A stretch of DNA of 40,401 nucleotides, taken from NCBI GenBank assembly GCA_017476005.1, contig JAFVEM010000061.1:1-40401 (forward strand), given 5' to 3'. Of the stretch, positions 16,132 through 24,644 are shown piece by piece. The translations under genes and the position numbers were made by a program. The stretch is from Selenomonadaceae bacterium. GTDB taxonomy: Bacteria; Bacillota; Negativicutes; Selenomonadales; Selenomonadaceae. The notes beneath the pieces are model-generated. The model searched no databases. It saw only the letters and a list, made by a program, of their open reading frames with translations, and had not been told where the DNA came from. The first letter of the stretch is position 1, and each line of letters opens with the position of its first letter.

Positions 16132-17246
16132 TTGACTGGTTAAAAAATTCGTGCCGAGTGGGGGTAGGAGTTTATTGCAAGCATGCTAGCCTTTACTTTG
16201 CGCGGGTGGAAAAGTCGGGAAATGACTGGGCGGTGACGAATACCGCCCAGCTTCCTTTTTATGTGGGGGCGGATACCGAACCGTTAGTCCGAGAAAAAAT
16301 AGCGGCCGCTTGGGAAACTTTGGGGTGGGGAGAAGCCGCAGTGGGGCTTACCTTGGCCGCCGACGAAGTATTTAAGCTCCGCCTGACCCTCCCCCCAAAT
16401 ATGGATGACGAAGCGAGAGAGGCCATTCGTTGGGAGATTGCCGGCGAGGCTACTTATGAAAAAGAATTTTCCTACGACTATCGACTGATTTCTCCCCATA
16501 CTTACGAGGCGGTGGCCATATCGGGAGAGCAACTAAGCAACTTGATAGGCGACGTGGAGGCGGCGGAAATTGAGTTTAGCTCCTTGACGGTGCTGACGGA
16601 TGAATCGCCCCCCAGGCCGAACGTATTGCAAGGCGAGAAGGGAGCGGCCGCTTGGGAAGAAGATGGTCTGCGGCAAGCCGTCCACGGCGCTTTGTCCGCA
16701 GCGTCTAAAGACTATGCCCACTGGGAATTATTACCCTCCCCCAAGACCGAGGGGTGGAATTATCGCCGCATCGCCAAAGCGATACAAATATTGACCGTGA
16801 CGGCGCTCTTCATTTGGGGCGGCATTGATGTTTGGCGCTACCGCGAGAGCGCCCAGACACTAGCGGCCGCCCAATACAACCTAAGTCTTAGACAAGCCGA
16901 AATAGCCGACAAGGAAGCCGCCCTGAGCCTAAAGCAAAGAATCGCTAGGCGCGACGAGGCGCTTCAATCCCTAGGAAAAGATGCGCTGTACTGGCGCAGC
17001 ATCTTAGTGCATTTAGGATATTTGACTACGGATGGAGTGCGTGTGGATTCGCTGGATTTAAATCGCGACGGTAGGCTGGTACTTAAAGGGGAGGCCGTAA
17101 GCTACGATGCTTTGGCTGATTTCTTGGAGCTTTTCGCCGGCGACGGAGAATTTTTCCCGGCTCCCCTGCTCAAAGAGGCGACTACTAAGCCTGACCAAGC
17201 GGAAAAAATCCTCTTTACCCTTCATTTTCCGGCGCCAAAGGAGTGA
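16110..17246 (+). CDS. PilM-PilN fusion / GspL-like inner-membrane assembly protein
   Basis: In this 378-residue protein, residues about 16-200 resemble the cytoplasmic actin-like PilM/GspL domain (VGVGVYCKHASLYFARVE, then VGLTLAADEVFKLRLTLPPN). Residues 205-210 (WELLPS) resemble the INLLP motif by which PilN normally binds PilM. A single membrane segment covers about 223-241, a coiled coil about 248-290, and a PilN/GspL-like periplasmic domain the rest. The order and length match GspL, in which the two parts are one chain. TTG at 16110 is the likely start because GGAGGAG lies just upstream. It would link the cytoplasmic ATPase to the periplasmic platform. Neighbours are pseudopilins upstream and PilO/GspM downstream. 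Confidence 0.75.
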   Translation: MAISAAVIDWLKNSCRVGVGVYCKHASLYFARVEKSGNDWAVTNTAQLPFYVGADTEPLVREKIAAAWETLGWGEAAVGLTLAADEVFKLRLTLPPNMDDEAREAIRWEIAGEATYEKEFSYDYRLISPHTYEAVAISGEQLSNLIGDVEAAEIEFSSLTVLTDESPPRPNVLQGEKGAAAWEEDGLRQAVHGALSAASKDYAHWELLPSPKTEGWNYRRIAKAIQILTVTALFIWGGIDVWRYRESAQTLAAAQYNLSLRQAEIADKEAALSLKQRIARRDEALQSLGKDALYWRSILVHLGYLTTDGVRVDSLDLNRDGRLVLKGEAVSYDALADFLELFAGDGEFFPAPLLKEATTKPDQAEKILFTLHFPAPKE

Positions 17247-17252
17247 TGACCG

Positions 17253-17795
17253 GTGAGATATTGCCTAGGGCGACTGAAGGGAAAAAACTTGGTCATAACC
17301 TCGCTGGCGGTAGCCTGTCTGTTGGCAACCCTATTCTGGGTGGGCGTACATGAGCCGCTCATGGCCGAAATCGAGGCGACAGACGCCCAACAAAAAAATA
17401 TAGCGCAGGCAGAGATTGACCTGGAAAATTTTCTTAACCGGCACCCCGATAGAGACGCCTATACGGCGGAACTCAAGGCGCGAGAAAGTTATCTTGCAGG
17501 ACTCCTGCCGGAGGAAATGAACGAGAGCGACTTTATCGCTTTTTTGGAACGGAAGGCGTTAAGGCATGGCGTGTTAATCCTAGGGGTGACGCCCGGCGAA
17601 GGTTATGTGGTCGCTGGTTGTCGCGCGCACCCCATCGACCTCACCCTAGAGACAGACTACTTTTCCCTGCTGGCTTTTTTGAGAGAGGTGGAGGGGGACA
17701 GATTTTTGCGTTGGGAGGGCGGCACTATTGAAAGTGACGAGGGAAAACTCACTTGTCGCCTGAAACTCACTATTTTTGCCCTCGCCAAGCCTTGA
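17253..17795 (+). CDS. PilO/GspM-like pilus assembly protein
   Basis: This 180-residue protein has a short cytoplasmic N-terminus, one membrane helix (about residues 12-31), a coiled-coil stretch (EATDAQQKNIAQAEIDLENFL) and a small periplasmic domain. The domain ends in a ferredoxin-like pattern (PIDLTLETDYFSLLAFLREVEG, then LKLTIFAL), typical of PilO and GspM. It would pair with the periplasmic part of the preceding PilM-PilN protein in the inner-membrane alignment complex. The start is GTG at 17253, with AAGGAG nine bases upstream. It is the last gene of the pilus group; the next 100 bases hold a possible promoter for aroC. Confidence 0.8.
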   Translation: MRYCLGRLKGKNLVITSLAVACLLATLFWVGVHEPLMAEIEATDAQQKNIAQAEIDLENFLNRHPDRDAYTAELKARESYLAGLLPEEMNESDFIAFLERKALRHGVLILGVTPGEGYVVAGCRAHPIDLTLETDYFSLLAFLREVEGDRFLRWEGGTIESDEGKLTCRLKLTIFALAKP

Positions 17796-17820
17796 TTTAT
17801 GGCGGCTAATAAATTAAAAT
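17792..17820 (+). promoter_or_regulatory. Candidate promoter for the aro-his-pur gene run
   Basis: TTGATT (17792-17797) and TAAAAT (17815-17820) are spaced by 17 bases. They overlap the stop codon of the PilO/GspM gene and lie 77 bases before the aroC start. This is the only gap in the pilus-to-purA region with a reasonable promoter pair. Confidence 0.35.
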
Positions 17821-17896
17821 TACCCAGTGGAATTTATCAAGTGAACGGTAATTGAGGGAAGTTTTACTGTGTCCCAATGAAATCAGAGGAGCTATT

Positions 17897-19069
17897 ATGA
17901 GCGAATGGCGTTTTTTGACAGCGGGAGAATCCCACGGCGCGGCCTTGACTGCTATTTTAGAAGGGGTGCCGGCGGGACTTAAAATAGATTTGGCGGCCAT
18001 CAACCGGGAAATGGCGCGAAGACAAATGGGTTACGGTCGCGGCGGTCGCATGAAAATCGAAAAGGACAGGGTGGAATTTCTCTCCGGGGTGCGTTTCGGA
18101 GAAACCTTAGGTAGCCCTATTACCTTGCGCGTTCATAATCGGGATTGGGAAAATTGGCAGGAGCGCATGGCGCCATTTGGTACGCCGCAGGGAGAAAAAG
18201 TTACGGCGGCGCGTCCCGGTCATGCCGATTTAGTTGGTTATCTGAAATATAATCGCGATGACATTCGGGATATTTTAGAGCGTTCCAGCGCCAGAGAAAC
18301 CGCCATGCGAGTGGCCGTAGGAGCCGTGTGTAAAGAATTTTTACGCGCCGTCGGCGTGGCGGTTGTCTCGCAGGTAGTAAATATTGGCGGTGTGGGCGTT
18401 GATATGGCGCGAATCGACCAAACAGAGGTGGGCGTGGTTGCGGCGGCGGATGAAGAACTGAATTGCTACGACGGCGATGCCGCCGTCAAGATGCGACAGC
18501 GTATTGACGAGGCTAAAAAAAACGGCGACACCTTGGGAGGCATATTTGAGATAATCGTGCGTGGCGCGCCGATAGGGTTGGGGAGTCACATCCAGTGGGA
18601 CAAGCGGCTGGACGGAAGGCTGGCCGGCGCACTGATGTCCGTTCAAGCCATTAAGGGCGTGGAAATCGGCGCCGGTTTCAGTTGCGCCGACTTGCCCGGC
18701 AGTCAGATTCACGATGAATTGTTTTGGCATGAGGAAGGGTCGGCAGTGCGTCGCACTAACCGCGCCGGTGGTTTGGAGGGTGGAATGACCAATGGCGAGG
18801 ACATTGTGCTACGCGCTGTCATGAAACCTATTCCCACCTTGATGCACCCCCTTAATTCCATCGATGTGGAGAGCAAAAAGGCCGTTTCCGCCGCCAAGGA
18901 GCGTAGCGATACCTGCGCGGTGTCGGCTGCGTCGGTGGTGGGCGAGGCTATGGTGGCTTTTGTTATCGCCGCCGCCGTGGGTGAAAAATTCGGTAGCGAC
19001 AACATGGAAGATTTACTGGCGGCTAAAAGAGCTTATGAGACACGCATAGCCCAAAAACTCAGACCGTAA
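17897..19069 (+). CDS. aroC: Chorismate synthase
   Basis: This 390-residue enzyme converts 5-enolpyruvylshikimate 3-phosphate to chorismate with reduced FMN, the last shikimate-pathway step. Signatures are GESHG at the N-terminus, RRQMGYGRGGRMKIE, the long ERSSARETAMRVAVGA stretch and a NRAGGLEGGMTNGED segment. The ATG at 17897 is chosen because AGAGGAG lies six bases upstream; a 15-residue longer reading has no such site. It heads a plus-strand run with aroK and aroB and then the histidine genes. Confidence 0.96.
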   Translation: MSEWRFLTAGESHGAALTAILEGVPAGLKIDLAAINREMARRQMGYGRGGRMKIEKDRVEFLSGVRFGETLGSPITLRVHNRDWENWQERMAPFGTPQGEKVTAARPGHADLVGYLKYNRDDIRDILERSSARETAMRVAVGAVCKEFLRAVGVAVVSQVVNIGGVGVDMARIDQTEVGVVAAADEELNCYDGDAAVKMRQRIDEAKKNGDTLGGIFEIIVRGAPIGLGSHIQWDKRLDGRLAGALMSVQAIKGVEIGAGFSCADLPGSQIHDELFWHEEGSAVRRTNRAGGLEGGMTNGEDIVLRAVMKPIPTLMHPLNSIDVESKKAVSAAKERSDTCAVSAASVVGEAMVAFVIAAAVGEKFGSDNMEDLLAAKRAYETRIAQKLRP

Positions 19070-19084
19070 CGGACAGCGTGGGTG

Positions 19085-19627
19085 ATGAATATGCACAATG
19101 TGGTTTTGATAGGTTTCATGGGGACGGGTAAGACCAGTACCGGGAGAATGCTGGCCACCAAACTGGGGGCGGCCTTTTTTGACCTAGATCAACGCATCGA
19201 GGAAAAATATGCCATGAGCATTCCCGAAATGTTTCAGCAGTATGGCGAGGCTTATTTCCGCCAGCGCGAACGCGAGATGGTGCAAGAAGTGGCCGGGCGT
19301 CGCAATGCGGTGATTTCCACCGGCGGCGGTACAGTGATAGATCCGCGCAACATCGAACTTTTACGACAAGGCGGCATCTTGATATGCCTAACGGCGGATG
19401 TAGAGGTTATCTTGGCGCGTACCGGCAACCGGGGACAACGGCCTGTTTTGGATGCCAATGACCGGGGCGAAGAAGAAGGTCGGCGAGAGGCGATAAAAAA
19501 ACTGCTGAAGGAGCGTCGTAAATTCTATGCCGTAGCCGATTACACCGTGGATACCACCGATAAATCCCCTCTGCTGGTGGTAGATGACATAATAAGACAT
19601 TTGAAAGCCCGAGGGCGAGGGAGATAA
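19085..19627 (+). CDS. aroK: Shikimate kinase
   Basis: This 180-residue P-loop kinase phosphorylates shikimate with ATP. Walker A is GFMGTGKTS at 10-18. The shikimate-binding acidic motif DLDQRIEEK follows, then the GGG motif ISTGGGTVI and the lid region TGNRGQRPVL. The ribosome site is weak and three start codons lie close together (GTG 19082, ATG 19085, ATG 19091), so the exact start is uncertain by a few residues. It lies 15 bases after aroC and two bases before aroB. Confidence 0.94.
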   Translation: MNMHNVVLIGFMGTGKTSTGRMLATKLGAAFFDLDQRIEEKYAMSIPEMFQQYGEAYFRQREREMVQEVAGRRNAVISTGGGTVIDPRNIELLRQGGILICLTADVEVILARTGNRGQRPVLDANDRGEEEGRREAIKKLLKERRKFYAVADYTVDTTDKSPLLVVDDIIRHLKARGRGR

Positions 19628-19629
19628 GC

Positions 19630-20715
19630 ATGGATAAAATCAGGGTGGAGCTGGGCAAAGACAGTTACGATATTCACCTAGGCTACGGCCTGTGGCGAGA
19701 ACTTAGCAGTTTCATCATGGGGCGCGGTTACTCGCGCAAAACCTTGGTGGTCACCGATGAACATGTGGGTTCCCTCTACGGCGAGGAAACCTGCCAAACG
19801 TTGAAACGAGTGGGGCTAAAACCAAAGCTGGCGACCATACCGGCAGGAGAAAGTTCCAAAAGTCTCCAAGTGGCCGATAATATTTACACGGAACTTATCG
19901 AACAGGGCATGGACAGAAAGTCACCCATATTTGCCTTGGGAGGCGGCGTGGTGGGAGACTTAGCCGGCTTTGTGGCCGCTACTTATCTGCGTGGCGTTCC
20001 CTTGATACAAATGCCCACCACCTTGCTCGCCCAAGTGGATTCGGCGGTAGGTGGCAAGGTGGCGGTAAATCACCCCCTAGGCAAAAATCTCATCGGCGCT
20101 TTTTATCAGCCGGAAGCGGTATTTATGGACATGGAACTATTATCTTCGCTCCCCAAACGAGAAATTCCCACGGGACTAGGAGAAATCGTCAAGTACGGCG
20201 TTATTTACGACCGAGATTTTTTCGCCTATTTGGAAGAACACAGCGAGGGGGCGCGTTCCTTAGAACCGGCAACCGCCATGCACATGGTAAAACGCTCCTG
20301 CGAAATAAAAGCGGCGGTTGTCAGTAAAGACGAGAAGGAATCGGGATTGCGGCGCATTTTGAATTTCGGTCATACCGTGGCTCACGCCATTGAGCAGGTG
20401 ACGGGCTATACCAGATACAATCATGGGGAAGCGGTTTCCATCGGCATGGTGGCGGCCGCCTTTATCAGCCGCGATTTGGGTTTGGTAGGGGATGCAGAGG
20501 TAACTAGGTTGCAAAAATTGATGACGGCTCTTGATTTGCCCCAAAAGGTGACGGGAGTTGCAACGGAGGATTTGTTCGCCGTGATTTTCCGGGATAAAAA
20601 AACCGTCAACGGCAAAGTGAACTGGGTACTCATGAATGACATAGGCGAAGTTACCGTCACGAGCAAGGTGCCGTCGGAGGTGGCGCAAAAGGCCATCGCG
20701 GCCTGTATCGCTTGA
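19630..20715 (+). CDS. aroB: 3-dehydroquinate synthase
   Basis: This 361-residue NAD- and metal-dependent enzyme converts DAHP to 3-dehydroquinate, the second shikimate step. Diagnostic segments are IPAGESSKSL, ALGGGVVGDLAGFVAATYLRG, QMPTTLLAQVDSAVGGK and the metal ligands in NFGHTVAHAIE and NHGEAVSIGM. GAGGGAG precedes the ATG at 19630. aroA, aroD, aroE and the DAHP synthase gene are not in the window. Confidence 0.96.
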   Translation: MDKIRVELGKDSYDIHLGYGLWRELSSFIMGRGYSRKTLVVTDEHVGSLYGEETCQTLKRVGLKPKLATIPAGESSKSLQVADNIYTELIEQGMDRKSPIFALGGGVVGDLAGFVAATYLRGVPLIQMPTTLLAQVDSAVGGKVAVNHPLGKNLIGAFYQPEAVFMDMELLSSLPKREIPTGLGEIVKYGVIYDRDFFAYLEEHSEGARSLEPATAMHMVKRSCEIKAAVVSKDEKESGLRRILNFGHTVAHAIEQVTGYTRYNHGEAVSIGMVAAAFISRDLGLVGDAEVTRLQKLMTALDLPQKVTGVATEDLFAVIFRDKKTVNGKVNWVLMNDIGEVTVTSKVPSEVAQKAIAACIA

Positions 20716-20737
20716 AAAATCGCAGGGAGTTAGTTTG

Positions 20738-21922
20738 ATGAAAAAAAACAATGCGCTACTGAAAATACCCTATGGAACACGGGATTTTTTGCCGGAGGAA
20801 GCCGCCGCCAAACGTATCATCGAAGAAAAACTGGCCGAGCTTTTCAGCGCGTGGGGCTATGACGAGGTAGTGACTCCCACCATGGAATACCTCGACACAT
20901 TGACCATGGGGAGCGGCGGCAATCAAACCGAACATCTGTTCAAACTTTTTGATCGGCATAACTCTTCGCTGGCGCTCCGCCACGAAATGACTACGCCTAT
21001 TGCGCGGCTAGTGAGCGGTCGCTTGAAAGAGCAACCCTCGCCCGTGAAACTTGCCTACCTCAGTAGCGCTTTTCGTTACGAAGAGGCGCAGGCCGGTAGG
21101 CAATGCGAATTTCATCAGGGCGGCGTGGAATTGATGGGGAGCGGTAGCGCCGCCGCCGATGCCGAAGTTATTGCCTTGGCCATTGAGAGTTTGCGCGCGG
21201 CCGGGCTAAAAAACTTTCGCCTGTTCTTGGGGCAGGTCGAGTTCGTCAGCGGCATTATGGAGCAATATCAACTTTCGGACAAGCAAAAAAAAGAAGTCAA
21301 GACCTGCGTGGAAGGCCGTGACTTGGTGGGGCTGAACCATTTGGCTGACGGGCTTGAAGCAACCGATGCGGCCAAAGAGGCCATCAAAAAAATTCCCTTG
21401 CTCTGCGGCGTAGAGGAAACTTTGCAAGCGGCCTACGCCATTGCCCTAAATCCCCAGAGTCGCCGCGCTTTGGATAATCTCAGCGAGATTTACGAGTTGT
21501 TGCAAGCGTATGATGTGGCTCAGTATGTGGTCTTTGACTTGGGGCTGTTGCGAGATTTCAGCTATTATACCGGCATGGTGTTCGAGGTTTATACCGAGGG
21601 GCTAGGCTATCCCCTGTGCGGCGGCGGCAGGTATGACCATCTTTTAGCTGATTTTGGTCACCCGGCGTCGGCTACCGGTTTTGCTTTGGGCATAGAACGG
21701 TTGTTGCTTGCCATGGAACGCCAGGGATGTGAGATGGCGCCGCAAGCAACGGATGTTTATTTAGGTTACGGCGTGAGTAGCTTAACGGCGGCCATTAAAG
21801 AGGCAAAGCGCCGCCGCGCCGCCGGGCAAAAAGTGGAGTTGGCCACCATGCCCCAAACGCAAGAAGATGCCGCCAAGAAGCAACAAGAGCGTGGGTGCCG
21901 GGAACTCGTCTATATCCCATGA
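20738..21922 (+). CDS. hisZ: ATP phosphoribosyltransferase regulatory subunit
   Basis: This 394-residue paralogue of histidyl-tRNA synthetase serves as the regulatory partner of short-form HisG and confers histidine feedback control. It keeps the class II scaffold (IPYGTRDFLPEEA, ALRHEMTTPIARL, YYTGMVFEVYTE, CGGGRYDHLL) but departs from the synthetase in the histidine-specific motifs and has a degraded C-terminal region. The short HisG 650 bases downstream confirms the pairing. The ATG at 20738 has GGGAG eight bases upstream. Its stop overlaps the following HD gene. Confidence 0.93.
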   Translation: MKKNNALLKIPYGTRDFLPEEAAAKRIIEEKLAELFSAWGYDEVVTPTMEYLDTLTMGSGGNQTEHLFKLFDRHNSSLALRHEMTTPIARLVSGRLKEQPSPVKLAYLSSAFRYEEAQAGRQCEFHQGGVELMGSGSAAADAEVIALAIESLRAAGLKNFRLFLGQVEFVSGIMEQYQLSDKQKKEVKTCVEGRDLVGLNHLADGLEATDAAKEAIKKIPLLCGVEETLQAAYAIALNPQSRRALDNLSEIYELLQAYDVAQYVVFDLGLLRDFSYYTGMVFEVYTEGLGYPLCGGGRYDHLLADFGHPASATGFALGIERLLLAMERQGCEMAPQATDVYLGYGVSSLTAAIKEAKRRRAAGQKVELATMPQTQEDAAKKQQERGCRELVYIP

Positions 21923-22470
21923 TGAAACGAGCGCGACAGTTTGAGCGCGCTATAAGAGCCAATATCAGCGGACTTGCGCCCGAGGATTACACTTATGTAC
22001 GGGAAAATCTGCCTCAAGCGGCCGCCAAACTTTTTTGGGGCATGAATATCGCCGACCAGTATCACGCTTTGCAGGTAGCCTACACGGTTGAGAGACTGGC
22101 GAAAGAAGAATTGGCGCAGGGGCAGAGCGTAGATTTGGCTTTGCTAAGACGAACGGCGCTTCTGCATGACGTGGGAAAGGTCAAGGGCGACATGGGAACC
22201 TTGGGCAAAGTCTTGGCGGTGCTGATGTATGGCGCTGCGCCGCGCTTGGCTAAAAAGCTAGCCAAACGCGGCGAGAGGGTTGCGCGCCAATACGACAAAA
22301 TTTCGCGAGTTCTCTATGTCCATCGCTATCATCCGGCCATCGGAGCGGCTAAACTTCGAGCCGTCGGGCTAACAAAGGAGGCCGAAATGATAAAACATCA
22401 CCACGAGCCGTTGAGCTCGAGGGATAGTTTGGAATTGCGCCTACTCAAGCAAGCAGACGAACAAAATTAA
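21919..22470 (+). CDS. HD-domain phosphohydrolase-like protein in the his operon
   Basis: This 183-residue cytosolic protein has a complete HD signature: H49, H83-D84 (in ALLHDVGKVKGD), then histidines in VHRYHPAIGA and IKHHHEPL, and a late Asp in KQADEQ, as in metal-dependent HD phosphohydrolases. The substrate is unknown. The start (ATG 21919 or 21922) overlaps the hisZ stop, so translation is coupled and a link to histidine synthesis is plausible. The window has no recognised histidinol-phosphate phosphatase and HisB here is monofunctional, so this position is suggestive. A housekeeping HDIG protein unrelated to histidine is equally possible. Confidence 0.8.
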   Translation: MMKRARQFERAIRANISGLAPEDYTYVRENLPQAAAKLFWGMNIADQYHALQVAYTVERLAKEELAQGQSVDLALLRRTALLHDVGKVKGDMGTLGKVLAVLMYGAAPRLAKKLAKRGERVARQYDKISRVLYVHRYHPAIGAAKLRAVGLTKEAEMIKHHHEPLSSRDSLELRLLKQADEQN

Positions 22471-22483
22471 AAATTATTATGGG

Positions 22484-22556
22484 GTGCAGGGGCGCAAGTC
22501 CCTGCCAGAGTCCAGAGACGGCATCTCTGGTGGGGCGTGGGGCAAAGCCCCACCAC
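22484..22556. repeat. Three tandem hairpins before hisG (intergenic element, copy C)
   Basis: Three consecutive perfect hairpins fill the hisG leader: GCAGGG/CCCTGC (22486-22505), CCAGAGA/TCTCTGG (22512-22530, loop CGGCA) and GTGGGGC/GCCCCAC (22537-22553, loop AAA). The last is the exact reverse complement of the 15-base core at 6894 and 27815. The ribosome site of hisG lies a few bases downstream, so the structures may affect RNA stability or translation. There is no T run. Confidence 0.7.
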
Positions 22557-22573
22557 CCAAAAAGGGGAATGTA

Positions 22574-23239
22574 ATGAGCGCAGACAATATGGAATACCTG
22601 ACGGTGGCTCTGCCCAAGGGGAAACTTTTTAAGCCCTCGGCAGAGCTGTTAGAAAAGATTGGTTATACGGCAGATGGTCTGTCGGATAAGTCACGAAAAC
22701 TTATTATAACCAACGAGGAAAAAAAAGTTCGCTTTATCATCACCAAGACGGCTGACGTCCCCACCTATGTGGAATACGGAGCCGCCGACATCGGCGTTAT
22801 CGGCAAAGACGTGCTGACGGAATCCGGCAAGGACGTTTATGAGCTTTTGGACTTGGGCTTTGGCAAGTGCCACTTGATGATGGCGGTGCCGAAGGAACAA
22901 AAACGCGCAAAACTCACCGACTATGCCTACACTAGAGTAGCTACTAAATTTCCCCATATTGCCGAGGAATTTTTCACTAGGCAGGGGATGCAGATGGAGT
23001 ACATAAATTTAGGCGGCTCCATCGAGCTAGGCCCGGTAGTGGGATTGTCGGAGAGTATTGTCGATATAGTGGAAACCGGCACGACCTTGAAGGAAAACGG
23101 CCTTGAGGAAATTGCCTATATAATGGACGCGACGGCGCGACTTATCGCCAATCGCGTGAGTTTTAAGCTGAAATTTGCTCGCATTGGGAACATGGTGACG
23201 GCTCTTAGCAAGTTAGTAGGTAAGGAGGGGCAGCCGTGA
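22574..23239 (+). CDS. hisG: ATP phosphoribosyltransferase catalytic subunit, short form
   Basis: This 221-residue enzyme condenses ATP and PRPP in the first step of histidine synthesis. The family motifs are VALPKGKLF at the N-terminus, AADIGVIGKDVL, the central TRVATKFPHIAEEFF and the PRPP loop IVETGTTLKENGL. It lacks the C-terminal regulatory domain of long HisG, as expected with HisZ present. The ATG at 22574 has AGGGGA six bases upstream; a 30-residue upstream extension would be translated from the hairpin element and is rejected. Confidence 0.95.
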   Translation: MSADNMEYLTVALPKGKLFKPSAELLEKIGYTADGLSDKSRKLIITNEEKKVRFIITKTADVPTYVEYGAADIGVIGKDVLTESGKDVYELLDLGFGKCHLMMAVPKEQKRAKLTDYAYTRVATKFPHIAEEFFTRQGMQMEYINLGGSIELGPVVGLSESIVDIVETGTTLKENGLEEIAYIMDATARLIANRVSFKLKFARIGNMVTALSKLVGKEGQP

Positions 23240-24576
23240 AAATCATCCGAACAACGGCGATGAATGACGAAACGGTGCGCCGCTTGCTGACCAAAAAAGC
23301 CTTTGACGAGGTGGAACTGGCGCCGAAAATTGCGGCGAAAAACCGGGAGCTTTTCGGTGAAAATTTAACGGCGGCGCAGCTGGTGCAACGTATCGTCGGC
23401 GACGTTCGCGCCGAGGGCGATGCGGCGCTACTCCGCTACACGCAGCTCATTGACGGAGTGGAGTGCAGTGCCGACGAGTTGTTGGTGCGAGAAGAAGAAT
23501 ATTTAGCCGCCGCAAAAGAGGCTGACCCGGAGGTACTCGCCTCCCTAAAAAAAGCCGCCGCCAATGTTCGCCGTTACCACGAGGAACAAAAGGGAAAATC
23601 TTGGCTGACTTATCGCGACCATGGCTCGATTTTGGGACAGGCGCTCATTCCCTTGGACAGGGTGGGAATTTACGTTCCCGGCGGTACGGCGGCCTATCCT
23701 TCATCGGTTATCATGAATGCGACGCCGGCGAAAGTGGCCGGCGTTGGCGAAATCATCATGGCAGTGCCGCCCAAAAACGGCAAAATAAATCCCTATGTAC
23801 TCCTGGCCGCTAAGGAAGTGGGCGTTGACAAGATTTACAAAATGGGTGGGGCGCAAGCCATCGCCGCTATGGCCTTTGGTACGGCTACCGTTCCTCGCGT
23901 GGATAAAATCACCGGGCCGGGAAATATCTTCGTCACCTTGGCCAAAAAAGAAGTTTACGGTCATGTAGATATTGATATGTTGGCCGGACCCAGCGAAATA
24001 TTGATTATCGCCGACAAAACCGCCGACCCGATTTTAACGGCGGCGGATATGTTAAGTCAGGCGGAACACGATGTTTTGGCTTCCGCCATCCTCATCACCG
24101 ACAGCGAAGACTTGGCCGAGGCGGTGGCCGCCGAAGTAACCGCGCAACTGGCGCAGCTTCCCCGACGGGAAATCGCCACCGCCTCCGTTGAAAACAACGG
24201 GCTGATTATTGTAACCCGTGATATTCCCGAAGCGGTGAAACTGGCCAATATTTCCGCGCCGGAGCATTTGGAAGTTCTGACGGAAAATCCTTGGTCGCTT
24301 TTGCCGAACATCAAACACGCCGGGGCTGTTTTCTTGGGAAATTATTCGCCTGAACCTTTGGGGGATTATTGGGCAGGTCCCAATCACGTCCTGCCCACCG
24401 GCGGCACGGCGCGTTTTTACTCGGTGCTGAACGTGGAAACCTTCATGAAACGCACCAGTATTATCGCCTACTCTGCCCAAGCCTTGCAAGATGCCTCGGG
24501 CGATATAATTCGCCTGGCCGAGGCCGAAGGACTGACGGCGCACGCTCAGGCTATCCGCCGTCGCGTTAGTTTTTAG
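23236..24576 (+). CDS. hisD: Histidinol dehydrogenase
   Basis: This 446-residue zinc enzyme oxidises L-histidinol to L-histidine with two NAD+. Recognisable segments are GIYVPGGTAAYPSSVIMNATPA, MGGAQAIAAMAFGT, the KITGPGN loop, LAGPSEILIIAD with the zinc and substrate residues, and LSQAEHD. The GTG start overlaps the hisG stop by four bases and has AAGGAGGGG just upstream, so the two are translationally coupled. Confidence 0.96.
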   Translation: MKIIRTTAMNDETVRRLLTKKAFDEVELAPKIAAKNRELFGENLTAAQLVQRIVGDVRAEGDAALLRYTQLIDGVECSADELLVREEEYLAAAKEADPEVLASLKKAAANVRRYHEEQKGKSWLTYRDHGSILGQALIPLDRVGIYVPGGTAAYPSSVIMNATPAKVAGVGEIIMAVPPKNGKINPYVLLAAKEVGVDKIYKMGGAQAIAAMAFGTATVPRVDKITGPGNIFVTLAKKEVYGHVDIDMLAGPSEILIIADKTADPILTAADMLSQAEHDVLASAILITDSEDLAEAVAAEVTAQLAQLPRREIATASVENNGLIIVTRDIPEAVKLANISAPEHLEVLTENPWSLLPNIKHAGAVFLGNYSPEPLGDYWAGPNHVLPTGGTARFYSVLNVETFMKRTSIIAYSAQALQDASGDIIRLAEAEGLTAHAQAIRRRVSF

Positions 24577-24644
24577 TGATTTTGTTGGGACGTTGCCCCC
24601 TGCACCCCGAATTGGGATTAACTTGGAAAGGGAGATTGCTTCTT

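Noticed and set aside
22484..22573. HisG N-terminal extension of 30 residues
   Set aside because: It would be translated from the hairpin element; conserved HisG begins near the ATG at 22574, which has a good ribosome site.
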